Assembly (NCBI GenBank): GCA_949825025.1
Contig: OX463778.1
Location: forward strand, 39,137,194 to 39,201,193
DNA: 64,000 bases
Reading direction: 5' to 3'
From: Siphlonurus alternatus
Taxonomy: Eukaryota > Arthropoda > Insecta > Ephemeroptera > Siphlonuridae
The position numbers and the translations under genes were made by a program. Under the pieces are notes generated by a model that ran no database searches, was not told where the DNA came from, and saw only the letters and a list, made by a program, of their open reading frames with translations. Positions 55,401 to 62,459 of this stretch are shown here, one piece after another (within the stretch, counting starts at the first letter, position 1; each line of letters starts with the position of its first letter).

Positions 55401-58400
55401 CGTAACGGTCAGGCGTGGTCATACTACGATGGGGCGCTATATTGTAAGGGCGCCGCGCCTGCACTCTCGCCTGCCGGCGGCCACATCAAACATTTTTATT
55501 ATAAAGCAGATAACGGCGTATTAACTTGCTAATTATGTGAGCTAATGAAGCTTGTCGGTCTGCCGCGCTCCATCGAGTCTCAAGAACGTTTCCAGGAACC
55601 GATAATGTTATAATTATCATATCAAAAATATAATATCTTACGTATGTGACTTATGAGAAAATGTTGTAGAAAACAGCAGAAAATTCAACAACTTTACTTA
55701 TTAGGAGAGGAGAAGAACAAAATAAATGGTAAATCTTGTTTCACTAGTTCATTACAGCTGTAATTACAGTCATTACGTCATTACCTTTTTTATCACATCC
55801 TCGAGGTAGCGAATCAAAATATTAAATTATATTTCACTTGGTTACTTCTTCATCTGAAGCCTTTAAATGTAACTTCTTTATCCAAACGAGACATTTTTTG
55901 GTAATGCGACCGGTATATCTAATGTGACATAAACCGGAAAATTTACCATGTGCTTGTGTTTGGACGAAGAAGTTTTACCAAGTGACATTTGTAAGACTTT
56001 GTTCCGCTATAGTACTGTATATACTACGACGTCCACAATGCTATAAAAATTTTGCACGGTTATAAAACTCAAAGCAAAATGTTAATTAACATGATATATT
56101 AAAATATATTACCACGTAAGTTTATTATGTACTATATATGTAGAAAAATTTATGCTTAAAATTAATTACCTGAAGAAATTTTCAATCAGGGAGTTGAATT
56201 GTATAATTTCTTCATCTTCATCGATTAGTGTTGCTACCTGAAACATAAAACATTTGTAATTTGTTTTAATATTGAATGATTATATAAAGTTACATAATAA
56301 TTATGATAATATGGAGTATGATGATGTATTATATCACCGTGTGGTAGCGCAAAAAAAAAAAAAAAAAAAACTCGAGTTCAAATGAGAGTATAAACTTGAG
56401 TCTTCATGAAATATTTTACCAGTGGAATGAGTTGTTTTTTGTTTTTTTTTTGCCATACTACGTCTATAACATAATTATTATTCGATTTTTATTAGAATTA
56501 TTCAATTTTTTCCGTCAGCTATATACATTAATTCTACTATATAATTAATTCTAATTGTTAATTTATAGTTAAGATGAATCTCAGTGTTCTGACTTATCAT
56601 TTTTTAAAGCCTCCTATGAAAATCTTATTTTAATAAAGTTCATCTACCTGTATTAAGTCTAATCATCATTAAGGTAACATCACATAATGCGTTAATTCGT
56701 ACATGATGAAAAGGTAACAGATATTATGACGTCATCAGAGTGTAATCAAGATGCATCTTCTATCAGGATGTGCGGTTGTAGAAACATCAAATTGACAGTT
56801 GTTAAGTGTCTGCGCAGATAAACTTGTCAAAATTAAATTGAATTCTAAGCTTGCGATAAAAGCAAGCAATGAATTTACTGATAAAAAAAAAAGTGTGTAA
56901 TTTTTATTTTTAAAAATATACAATTATTTCTTGTTATCCTAGGAATTTAGTATAATTTTTCGTTACCGTTTATTTTAATTAATTGAAAATTACCCAAATC
57001 AACAGCAAAGTCAAGAATATATTTAATGTATTATATTTTTAATGCGTCATTTTGAATAGGATGTATATGAAGCTTAGAAAGTATTAATTGTGTTTTATGA
57101 TAAGGAATATTAATATAAGAAAACAAATTACTAAAAAGCTATTAAATCTCTAATAATTTTATTAAAATATAATACAGCTGCGTGCAATCATAAAACTCAT
57201 CATGTGTTCTTTTTGAATAAAAAATGCTACGTAAAAATTTAAATGATAATATATATCCTTATATAACTTATTATTTATAGAGTGAAATTGTCTTCACAAT
57301 AAATAAAAATACTAATCGTTTTAACTGCAATATAAAATCTCTAAAAAGTGTGTTGAAAATTAAGAAACGAAAATTTTAAGGAGAAGATTGTTCAGTAGTT
57401 AATCTGATTAATCACTTGTAAAAATATAAAATTATGAGACTTCTGCACTATTAGATAAATAATAATAATAAAATTAGAATTATTTACACTTTCAAATCAA
57501 ATTTTATGCAATGTAAATCATATTTAAATTTTTGCCCGTCCATATGACACTGAAAGCTTAATTTTATCATTGCAGTGATAATAGCAACAACCAGACGAAA
57601 TCACCTGACCTCATAAAGTACAATAATTGTACTTATTATAATCATTATTCGAGCACTTATATAGCTACTAGTTTGTTTAATTTTTTGTACTGTACTTATC
57701 TATACTTAGAGTAAGAGAACGCTGAAAGTCATAGGAGAGAATGATAAAGATAATGATAAAAGTTATGCTATACTAGTGTTATTTGTTAGCAAACTATAAT
57801 ATATTTTACATCACCGTAAAATTTAAACATTAGATTAGCAGAATAAGCTTACTTTAATTAAGCTTTGTCTCTATTATAGTAATCGCGGGTGATATAGTTA
57901 GATATGGTTTATGGTTTCACTATATAGTTTGGAACGGTTAAGTGTATGACTGTATGAAACAAATTTCTTGTCTCTTGTCTTCATTTTAAAAAACTTCGTA
58001 TTATAATAACTAATGAGCCTTAAATTGCTTTCGACTCGCCCTATTTGTTATATTGAACATTTAATTATAATATGTAATAAATTGCAGAAACGTACGTCAT
58101 TTGTTTGTATAAGTATATACTATTTTAATTTTATTTGTGTCTTTAAAAATACAATCCATGATCGAATCATGTAATTAATTATTATGTTATTAATAATCTT
58201 TTAATAATTAGCAGTACAAATTTATTTATTCATGGCGTCCCATATCACAGAGAATCGTAAATATTTGTATAAAAAGTTTACATGCAAAAATTTCAATGAA
58301 TTATTAAAAAGTCGCATCATAGAGCGAATACAATTTTATTGTTTAATATTAATAATTTAACTAACACTATATACTAACAGTAAGTAAAAATTAGAAAAAA

Positions 58401-59623
58401 ACAACTAGCATATTATTCATGTGTAAAAACTTTGCAGAAAGGTGTATATATTGACGATTAAAACGATTAAGAGATTTTCTGGCAATTGTTTTCCTGTAAA
58501 AATAATTGTTATCTCAGGTCTGAAAGTGAATGATGTGATACAAGATATATGATACTTGGTACTGACAGATTTATCTCAATTGAAACATTCTTCAATATAT
58601 AAATTAATACAGGCGAGTTTTACATTAATAGAATGTGTGTGCTTCTTAGTATTTTAAAAAGGTTATTTACCATGTACATATAGTATGCATTTAAATAGCA
58701 TTGTTACACATTTATGTACAAAACGAACTTCATCAACACCCATAAAATAAATTAAATTTCCAAATAAATAAAATCCCTGATACTTTGAATGATTTATTAT
58801 AAATTATGATACTGCATATACATGAATTATATATGTTTATTGTAATATTGTAATATATTAATCAACATAATTAAATAAAAAATATTCAAATATTGAACTT
58901 GAAATAAAAATGCAGTATTTTCCCCAAAAAAAGTTCATTAATAGCAGTGAAGCGTACAGGTTATAATGTGTATAACAATAAACTTAATTACGAATAATTA
59001 TTAACTCCATTCTTCATTATTTTAATAAATTTATACGTTTAAAAAAAATGAACAAGATACGGTACATCATTAAAATAAAATCCCTATTAAACGAACATTC
59101 AATCTCTATATGAAATTTAATTACTTAATTGCTACTTACAAATAACTTTATTTTCATGATAGCTTTTTGAATTGTTTTTATACGCATGTTGTGTAGGAAA
59201 TTTTTATAAGGGGGATATTGTACATGTGTTGTTATATGAACTATCATGTATGTATATAGCTTGGTACTGCGAGGTACATCCCCGTGATCGAAGTGGTAAT
59301 CGATTCTCCTTCCACCCTCTGCACCCCCACATCACGTGGCCATGCAAGGTGAGTCAGCCACACCTGTCGGTCACGTGATGTGGGGGCGCTCAATCTTTCT
59401 CTTTGAAATTGATTTACCCACACATTAAAATCTTACATCAAGACATACATATTTTACAAAGAAGATAATGTTTTTTAATCAGTGGCTATAATATTACTGC
59501 AAAAGTCGATAACAAAAATATGCCTATCAGATAATTCCATAAAAAATTCAAGTATGCGTGCGTGTTGCTTTTTTATACGTAATCGCATATTATATATAAC
59601 ATCCAACTGTAACGGAAAATACG

Positions 59624-59657
<34 letters not shown>

Positions 59658-60684
59658 GCAAGCTAGTTATTGGTTAACTGGTTCAACGAGGAAAAAATAG
59701 ATGAGAAAATATTTGATTAGATGTTTTCAGAACGTAATTTAATTTTATCGACCAATAGACAAGTCAGACAATAAGTGGCCAAGTGCATGAAATATTTGCA
59801 ATAAGTATGTCATCCTCATATTAATTGTTTTATTTCATGGTTTTATTAACCTTTTTTAATATTAAGATAATGCTGGGCTTTAGATTACATTTCAATAAAA
59901 TACGGACACGTGAATCTAGCTAGAGACACTATAATACTGTATATATAATAATTATGCTGAAAGGAAAAGAACACGTAAATTGCAAATTTATTTATAAGGT
60001 ATAATTATATAAACATTAATTTGTAATAATTTAGTAACAAATTGAAATTTTCTTACGTAAATTTTATGTGAATAATTAATTGTATAGTAAAATATTATAT
60101 AATATAAATTGCAAAGTTCTATATGTAAAAGGCACGTACTGCATGCAAGCAAATTAATTTCAGATTACTTTAATTTAGATGTACTGTACGTTACGCCGAG
60201 GCTCGTCGAGCTATATGTGCTGACCATTTGCGTATATTATATAATTGCTTACGTAATTGTAATCACGGAGTATAATTAATATATTATATATCGACAAAAA
60301 CTATAAAAATAAAGTCACGGTGGGGGTAAATCGCGCCCTGAGTTTGGCTGGCCATGCATATGAACGGGTGGTATATAAAATGTACAAATATAATATGCCA
60401 TGCATAGCTGTGGGGGTAGCTCTAATTCCAACCGCGAAAATAGTTAATTATTATAATTAATTAATAAATAAATATATGAATTGAAAAAAAAACAAAATGC
60501 AAGATTGTTCCATTTTAGCCCGACTGATTTATAACACATTTTTTACTATTAAAATTTATATGTTGAGGTGAAAATAAAACAATTATAGTAAGAAAAATAT
60601 ATAATACTTTTCAACCTGATGCAGGTCAATTCTTACCTTGAAGGCGAGAACCTGCAGCATACTATGCTCAGGACTGTTGACCAT
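27312..60684 (-). CDS. USH1C: Harmonin-type (USH1C) PDZ scaffold, complete, 16 coding exons
   Basis: Exons: 60684-60637, 56237-56170, 54664-54581, 49018-48811, 48374-48266, 40903-40879, 40792-40535, 38733-38539, 38480-38336, 35116-34926, 34560-34464, 33431-33279, 32336-32238, 30902-30816, 28974-28933 and 28325-27312. All phases join, giving 940 aa. Residues 1-80 form a harmonin-homology domain (LVHGLKTLIRKPARLQLFDD). PDZ1 (about 90-175) has FGFGFSIRGG and GDQIVRINGF. A Pro/Ser-rich linker (182-267) leads to DPLTW (271-275). PDZ2 (about 316-398) has SLGVSICKG and GDQIIECNGVNF. A charged coiled-coil-like stretch (528-560) and a proline-rich tail ending KSITFGEM follow. Harmonin scaffolds cadherin-based microvillus/stereocilium tip-link complexes. 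PLRMQMEY, VGMIPVK and DPLTW fit harmonin better than whirlin or PDZD7. No PDZ3 was found. Confidence 0.9.
28933..28974 (-). CDS. USH1C: Harmonin gene exon 15, 42 nt
   Basis: Acceptor TTTTTCAG and donor GTAAGT flank 14 codons, ERLHNVASNGDIYA, in phase 0 with both neighbours. Confidence 0.78.
29599..29698 (-). other. Coding-like 100-nt cassette in intron 14 (candidate alternative/poison exon)
   Basis: Acceptor TTTGATAG and donor GTGAGT flank an open frame starting FGTSKESLSSSVAPRR and continuing DVAPKIIQASRNRANLR. The length is 33 codons plus one base. Joined to exon 15, that base makes TGA at the junction, so inclusion would truncate the protein after this cassette. The stretch is more GC-rich than the intron around it. 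The opposite strand is also open (29589-29855). Confidence 0.35.
30108..30488. mobile_element. TTAA-flanked fold-back MITE
   Basis: TTAA, GGGTGAAAGGC at the left and GCCTTTCACCC, TTAA at the right. The arms are about 175 bp each and highly similar (for example GCGGCTTAAGTTTTTGAGGT, AGATATTTTTGTTTTGAATC). A poly-A run (30433-30450) interrupts the right arm. A TTAA target is typical of piggyBac-like elements, but the ends do not start with CCC as usual, so the TTAA may belong to the repeat. Confidence 0.75.
30816..30902 (-). CDS. USH1C: Harmonin gene exon 14
   Basis: 87 nt behind a TAGCAG double acceptor (alternative start adds one Gln). Encodes LMQEFQQVHRKMFTGPV and a His-rich end, then donor GTGAGC. 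Confidence 0.83.
31752..31987. mobile_element. PIF/Harbinger-like MITE with TTA target duplication
   Basis: The element is at 31755-31984. Its ends read AGGCGGATTCA...TGAATCCGCCT and are flanked by TTA on both sides. Inner arms repeat GCGATGCGAC/GTCGCATG-type motifs. A three-base TWA target fits PIF/Harbinger. 230 bp, no ORF. Confidence 0.75.
32238..32336 (-). CDS. USH1C: Harmonin gene exon 13 (charged helix)
   Basis: 99 nt, acceptor TTGTTCAG, donor GTAGGT. Encodes RREEEAQRREEDRRRREV, likely part of the coiled coil that follows PDZ2 in harmonins. Confidence 0.87.
33279..33431 (-). CDS. USH1C: Harmonin gene exon 12
   Basis: 153 nt, acceptor TCACACAG, donor GTGAGT. Encodes ERHDRSVQVSAQVHRG, a serine cluster SSSGSSMSSLSSALS and HEVKRRSE leading into the charged region. 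Confidence 0.85.
34464..34560 (-). CDS. USH1C: Harmonin gene exon 11, GC donor
   Basis: 97 nt encoding EEGERSRSNSRRGADEALPP and VHEHPSDTVDSQQ. No usable GT donor precedes the in-frame stop, but CAG|GCAAGT is a strong GC donor that keeps phase 0 into the next exon. Confidence 0.75.
34926..35116 (-). CDS. USH1C: Harmonin gene exon 10 (end of PDZ2)
   Basis: 191 nt from acceptor GGTGCAG. It continues FED with AVRVLKSSKQLDLLVRK, the same spacing as FSNLDHKEAVNVLKSS in human harmonin. A second in-frame acceptor 24 nt upstream (exon start 35140) would insert LMNVNSVQ. The donor is GTGAGT at 34920-34925. The rest is serine-rich linker. Confidence 0.85.
35875..36226. mobile_element. MITE, superfamily type A (copy A4) with AT microsatellite and two CREs
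   Basis: Ends AATGGAGTATCAACCTC and the mirror GAGGTCGAAACTCCATT. An (AT)n tract at about 35965-36020 has expanded inside the left arm. The inner arms carry TGACGTCA at 36036-36043 and 36087-36094. It abuts the larger fold-back element that starts at about 36231. Confidence 0.75.
36231..37998. mobile_element. Fold-back element enclosing a LINE fragment
   Basis: The left arm (about 36231-36660) and right arm (about 37550-37998) are inverted copies. Matching blocks include GGTCATAGATTNTGCA, GATTGTTTGTGGAACT, GGGGGTC(C/T)CAAACCC, AACATTNAAATCAAAGTG-like segments, and CAGAAACCACTTTTGA next to the centre. The centre is a reverse-transcriptase fragment, listed separately. The arms end right beside it. 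Arm identity looks moderate (estimated by eye). No transposase frame was seen. Confidence 0.75.
36633..37403 (+). pseudogene. C-terminal fragment of a LINE (Jockey-like) reverse transcriptase
   Basis: A 256-codon frame. After about 30 residues from the flanking arm, it matches the region after the RT palm in Jockey/CR1-group ORF2 proteins. Motifs are VEFLGLYVDNNLRWVDHI, LKTLYYANFHSHTRYGIMFW, FVLQKRAIRIMYNL and ILPLPCQYIFECVCF. The catalytic YxDD part, the endonuclease and ORF1 are absent, so it is 5'-truncated and non-functional. A 3' tail with AATAAA (about 37523) precedes the right arm. The frame is still open, which suggests a fairly recent copy. Confidence 0.85.
38088..38249. mobile_element. 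Small MITE, GATTCACGAAG family (copy J1)
   Basis: GAGGTGCGATTCATGAA at the left, TTCGTGAATTACCTC at the right. Inner arms with AAGATAACCAGGTTTTTC-like and GAAAACTATCTTC segments. No ORF. Shares ends with copies at 43.6 and 44.3 kb. Confidence 0.6.
38336..38480 (-). CDS. USH1C: Harmonin gene exon 9 (PDZ2 core)
   Basis: 145 nt, acceptor ATTACAG, donor GTAAGT. Encodes ICKGAEQRPGIYVQGAREGG, GLATGDQIIECNGVNF and ENIPFED. The loop reads SLGV rather than the classical GLGF. Confidence 0.93.
38539..38733 (-). CDS. USH1C: Harmonin gene exon 8 (DPLTW linker, start of PDZ2)
   Basis: 195 nt. Encodes KKHDPLTWRMVDGK (human: DEPLTWQYVD), a Ser/Pro stretch and the first strand of PDZ2, RDIKLFLDTTNYPSLGV. 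Confidence 0.92.
39180..39370. promoter_or_regulatory. CpG- and CRE-containing island in harmonin intron 7
   Basis: A GC-balanced island in a very AT-rich intron. It has a full TGACGTCA (about 39335-39342), CGTCAT and CGTCAC half sites, GCGAGCGACAGG and CCGCGG. It is not part of a recognised MITE. It could be an enhancer or internal promoter. No exon is evident. Confidence 0.3.
39908..40290. mobile_element. Long near-perfect fold-back MITE, type C ends
   Basis: GACAATAATGGTTGCATT at the left is exactly mirrored at the right. The arms of about 160 bp are nearly identical. The inner core matches types A and B (CTGAATTTTTTC, GCGGGAACTAGTTTTAAAA). The centre has two GTGATTGGCTG blocks and TGACGTCA at 40063-40070 and 40128-40135. 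It lies between harmonin exons 7 and 8. Confidence 0.85.
40535..40792 (-). CDS. USH1C: Harmonin gene exon 7 (Pro/Ser-rich linker)
   Basis: 258 nt between a TAGCAG double acceptor and donor GTATGC. Encodes DFQLYDDDLPARPPMPPP, SRRSSLEGPTTSGRR and SASLISFT, likely a disordered and phosphorylatable linker. The open frame continues past the donor to another GTAAGT near 40393, but that exit is out of phase with exon 8. Confidence 0.8.
40879..40903 (-). CDS. USH1C: Harmonin gene exon 6, 25-nt microexon
   Basis: Flanked by acceptor GTTTCAG and donor GTAAGT. With one base from exon 5 and one from exon 7 it encodes SVGMIPVKD, matching the human harmonin IGLIPVK that directly follows PDZ1. Exon 5 can join neither exon 7 nor exon 8 in frame without it. 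Confidence 0.85.
43621..43758. mobile_element. Small MITE, GATTCACGAAG family (copy J2)
   Basis: GGGTGCGATTCACGAAG at the left and CTTCGTGAATCTCGTCC at the right. The arms continue with GTTAGACAGGTTTCTAAC/GTTAGGAACCTGGCTAA and CCACGTTTAACT/AGTTAAACGTGG. 138 bp, with the clearest ends of the family. Confidence 0.75.
44278..44404. mobile_element. Small MITE, GATTCACGAAG family (copy J3)
   Basis: AGGGCAATTCACGAAAGAG at the left and a diverged mirror (TCGTAAATCGCACC) at the right. The inner arms GTTATCCAGAAAG and GAGAAACCTGGATAAC match J1 and J2. It lies only about 500 bp from J2. Confidence 0.65.
44721..47948. mobile_element. 3.2-kb fold-back element with about 650-bp inverted arms
   Basis: The left arm is 44721-45367 and the right arm 47294-47948. 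Ends read ATAGTCCGGGAGCATAG and mirrored CTATGCTCCCGTACTAT. Long identical blocks include TTGTGACAGAAGCAACAAAA, AAAATGGCGGCTATGGAGAC and GCAATCCTGCAGATTTGCAA. The 1.9-kb interior has an (AT)n tract (about 45488-45538) and no ORF of note, so it is non-autonomous. It lies inside harmonin intron 5, between exons 5 and 6. Confidence 0.85.
48266..48374 (-). CDS. USH1C: Harmonin gene exon 5 (end of PDZ1)
   Basis: 109 nt. Encodes IGDQIVRINGFSVEDAIHQE and the last helix and strand (HLNLKVR). The donor overlaps CGCA|GTGAGT, leaving one base that only the 25-nt microexon can complete in frame. Confidence 0.9.
48811..49018 (-). CDS. USH1C: Harmonin gene exon 4 (start of PDZ1)
   Basis: 208 nt. Encodes RVVPLRMQMEYNLLVPY and the first half of PDZ1 with the carboxylate-binding loop FGFGFSIRGGREHGTGFF. 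Two in-frame methionines (residues 74 and 76) could serve as starts for a shorter form. Confidence 0.93.
50215..50281 (+). mobile_element. Possible LINE 3' tail
   Basis: A short stem TTCAGCCCTAGAGGCTGAA is followed by TGTACAATGAATAAATAAA. A small stem ending in GGCTGAATGT and then an AATAAA-rich tail is common at the 3' ends of arthropod non-LTR elements. No RT frame adjoins it. Confidence 0.3.
52414..52477. repeat. (GA)n microsatellite, about 64 bp
   Basis: Uninterrupted GA dinucleotide repeat. The minus-strand ORF across it (SL repeats) is an artefact. Confidence 0.95.
53499..53760 (-). promoter_or_regulatory. Candidate internal promoter of the harmonin gene
   Basis: A GC-rich island in an AT-rich intron, between exons 3 and 4. 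On the minus strand it has TATATAAA (53574-53567), a likely start near 53545, an ATG at 53535-53533, and three successive donors: GTAAGA after 53520, GTGAGC after 53508 and GTAAGC after 53499. GCGCATGCGC (NRF1-like) lies upstream at about 53685. A transcript from here would join exon 4. The first exon's own ATG is out of phase with exon 4, so translation would probably begin at Met74 or Met76, giving a form without the N-terminal domain. Confidence 0.4.
53769..53789. repeat. Poly-T run
   Basis: About 20 consecutive T residues. One of several long homopolymers in the window. Confidence 0.9.
54581..54664 (-). CDS. USH1C: Harmonin gene exon 3 (N-terminal domain)
   Basis: Acceptor GTTGCAG, donor GTAAAT, 84 nt. 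Encodes DENMNQLVHGLKTLIRKPAR and LQLFDDVR. It aligns with the human harmonin segment around LVGDLKLVINEPSRLPLFD. Confidence 0.9.
55370..55500. promoter_or_regulatory. GC-rich island in harmonin intron 2
   Basis: GGGCGCCGCGCC and GCCGGCGGCC in otherwise AT-rich sequence, without an exon that I can phase. A possible enhancer or CpG promoter; the evidence is composition only. Confidence 0.25.
56170..56237 (-). CDS. USH1C: Harmonin gene exon 2 (N-terminal domain)
   Basis: Acceptor TTTCAG, 68 nt, donor GTAATT. Encodes VATLIDEDEEIIQFNSLIEN and FFR, the first helices of the harmonin-homology domain. Confidence 0.85.
56238..60636 (-). other. Harmonin intron 1 (4.4 kb)
   Basis: Almost entirely AT-rich low-complexity sequence. 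The exception is the CACGTG palindrome at 59323-59386 (listed separately) and an (AT)n run at about 59626-59655. No exon was seen. Confidence 0.6.
59318..59390. promoter_or_regulatory. Inverted repeat with two CACGTG E-boxes
   Basis: CCCCCACATCACGTG at the left and CACGTGATGTGGGGG at the right, separated by about 30 bp that include GGTGAGTCAGCC (AP-1-like TGAGTCA). The right copy contains GTCACGTGAT, a typical bHLH-Zip (MITF/TFE/USF-type) site. It lies about 1.3 kb into the first intron. It may be an enhancer or simply a small hairpin element. Confidence 0.45.
60637..60684 (-). CDS. USH1C: Harmonin gene exon 1
   Basis: Sixteen codons, MVNSPEHSMLQVLAFK, then donor GTAAGA. The ATG is the first in frame. 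The next exon continues the N-terminal domain in phase 0. Confidence 0.8.
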
Positions 60685-60880
60685 GGTTGCGGCTTGTTGA
60701 GTCACATACACACACGTGAAGCGCTGCTACCTTGGTGCTCGCACAGCCCTTTCTGCGGCCGTCTCTCGCTAGCGGTCTGGACTCGCGCTCGGACCCCCCA
60801 CCTCACTCACGGAGAGGCGATATCGCGAGTGAGAGATTAGGCGAGGCGTGACGTGAGAGCAAAATCATCAACCTGCTGCT
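60685..60880 (-). promoter_or_regulatory. Harmonin 5'UTR and main promoter region
   Basis: A GC-rich island directly upstream of the start codon, with TGCGGCCG, CTCGCGCTCGG and GCGATATCGCGAG, and GTGACGTGAG-like CRE sequence near 60850. I see no TATA box at a convincing distance. The exact start site is unknown. Confidence 0.5.
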
Positions 60881-61163
60881 TTGATATCTGCATATGAGCC
60901 GGACCATTAGCTTGCATGTCATTGTGACGCTTTTAATTATTTATTCATTATATATACAAAAATTAATCTGAAACAAAAAATTGGAATCATCATGCAGAAA
61001 AAGTTAACAATTAAAAAAATAAATTCCAATATATCTTATTTCCCCCTTATTATTTTTAATTTATATATCTTCATAATTTTTCATCATATATTTTTTTTTA
61101 CATGTCAGTTTAATTGCCCGGCCACTCCAATTATTTTTCATACATTATTATATATATATAATA

Positions 61164-61169
61164 TATATA

Positions 61170-61258
<89 letters not shown>
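61164..61258. repeat. (AT)n microsatellite, about 95 bp
   Basis: Nearly uninterrupted AT dinucleotides. Other (AT)n tracts occur at about 35965-36020, 45488-45538 and 59626-59655. Confidence 0.95.
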
Positions 61259-61265
<7 letters not shown>

Positions 61266-61495
61266 GCATGAGGCTATCTGAAAATTTCTCCTGGATAATT
61301 GCAGTGTATATTTATATAATTATATAATGTAACATAATATGTTATTTATTTATTTTGTTTATTTATTTATTTATTTATTTATTTATTTTGTTTGTTTGTT
61401 TGTTTATTTATTATATAGCAAATTAAAAGCTAAACCTTCTTAATTAAGTCCTACATAGCCTCTCCGAATTAGCCACAGCTAGCATAATATATTAT

Positions 61496-61660
61496 GGAGA
61501 CTTTCACAAAGCACTTTAACCCCCACTTTAGCCTTGATTTTTATCCCTGGTGCTAAAAACCATAGGATAAATTATTAACATGGTTCTAGCTCCTGGTTTA
61601 GTGTTAGGGATAAAAATCGAGGCTAAAGTGGGGGTTAAAGTGCTTTGTGAATGTCCCCCA
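61496..61660. mobile_element. MITE with TTCACAAAGCACTTTAACCC arms
   Basis: GGAGACTTTCACAAAGC at the left and GCTTTGTGAATGTCCCC at the right. The arms of about 50 bp continue with ACTTTAACCCCCACTTTAGC and ATTTTTATCCCT in mirror image, nearly identical. 165 bp, no ORF. The target duplication is not clear. Confidence 0.75.
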
Positions 61661-62206
61661 TATATTTAGGCAAATTGTATCAAAGGTGGGTGGGTTCATC
61701 CCAGACCCATTCTAACGTTCTGCCAAAATATGAGAAAGACCGTGATTTCTTTTTCAATGTGGGAGAGTACCACTTTTGATAGATTTCTCTGCATTAGCAG
61801 AACAATAACACACTCTCAAATTTAGCAGTTCTATAGTGATTATAATTATTAGGGTGAAAGGATCGATGATTAAAGGATTGCAATTTCCTCAGACAACACT
61901 GACAAAAGCTCAATTTCAGGTGAAGTGGATTTAGATATCTGAACATTATACAGTAGACATGACCAGATGAATAAGAATGCTTAATTATAATAAGGAAAAA
62001 GGAAATATATTATGTATATTAAGCTGGGAACGTGATGGCACAATTAAACAGCGAGATACATTTTGAGTTTTGTTTTCCTAGGCATTTCAAAATATCTTAT
62101 TGCTATTAATAATGGACAATCTTTATGAATTTTATTATTAATTATTTGGATAGAGGCTGATATAGAGCACTTCAATTTTTCAATTTGTTTACTGTCAATA
62201 CTTTTC

Positions 62207-62459
62207 CGATTTTTTTTTTTTTTTTAACCCTCCAAGACCGTTAAAATTATGTTACAAAACAATGTGATGTAAGAGTTATGTATATATTTAACACGCAAGC
62301 ATAGATATTGCATAGATGACTATATATGACATCACAGTCTTTCTCCTGGATTTTGAGGGTTTTAAAAATTTAAAAAGAATCTGAAAAAATTTGGTAATAC
62401 ATAACTCGAGGTCCTCTATCCAAAAATGCAATAAAAAATTTTCATGTAAGTTGTTCATG
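62207..62459. mobile_element. Decayed MITE, type B right end
   Basis: The right end TTTTCATGTAAGTTGTTCATG resembles the B1 end (TTTTTCATGTATGTTGTCCA). The preceding TCTATCC, CTGAAAAAATTTGG and TTTAAAAA segments match the superfamily core. The left end is poorly conserved and its border is uncertain. Confidence 0.45.

Noticed and set aside
60992..61327. 111-codon ORF with YI repeats
   Set aside because: Produced by the (AT)n tract.
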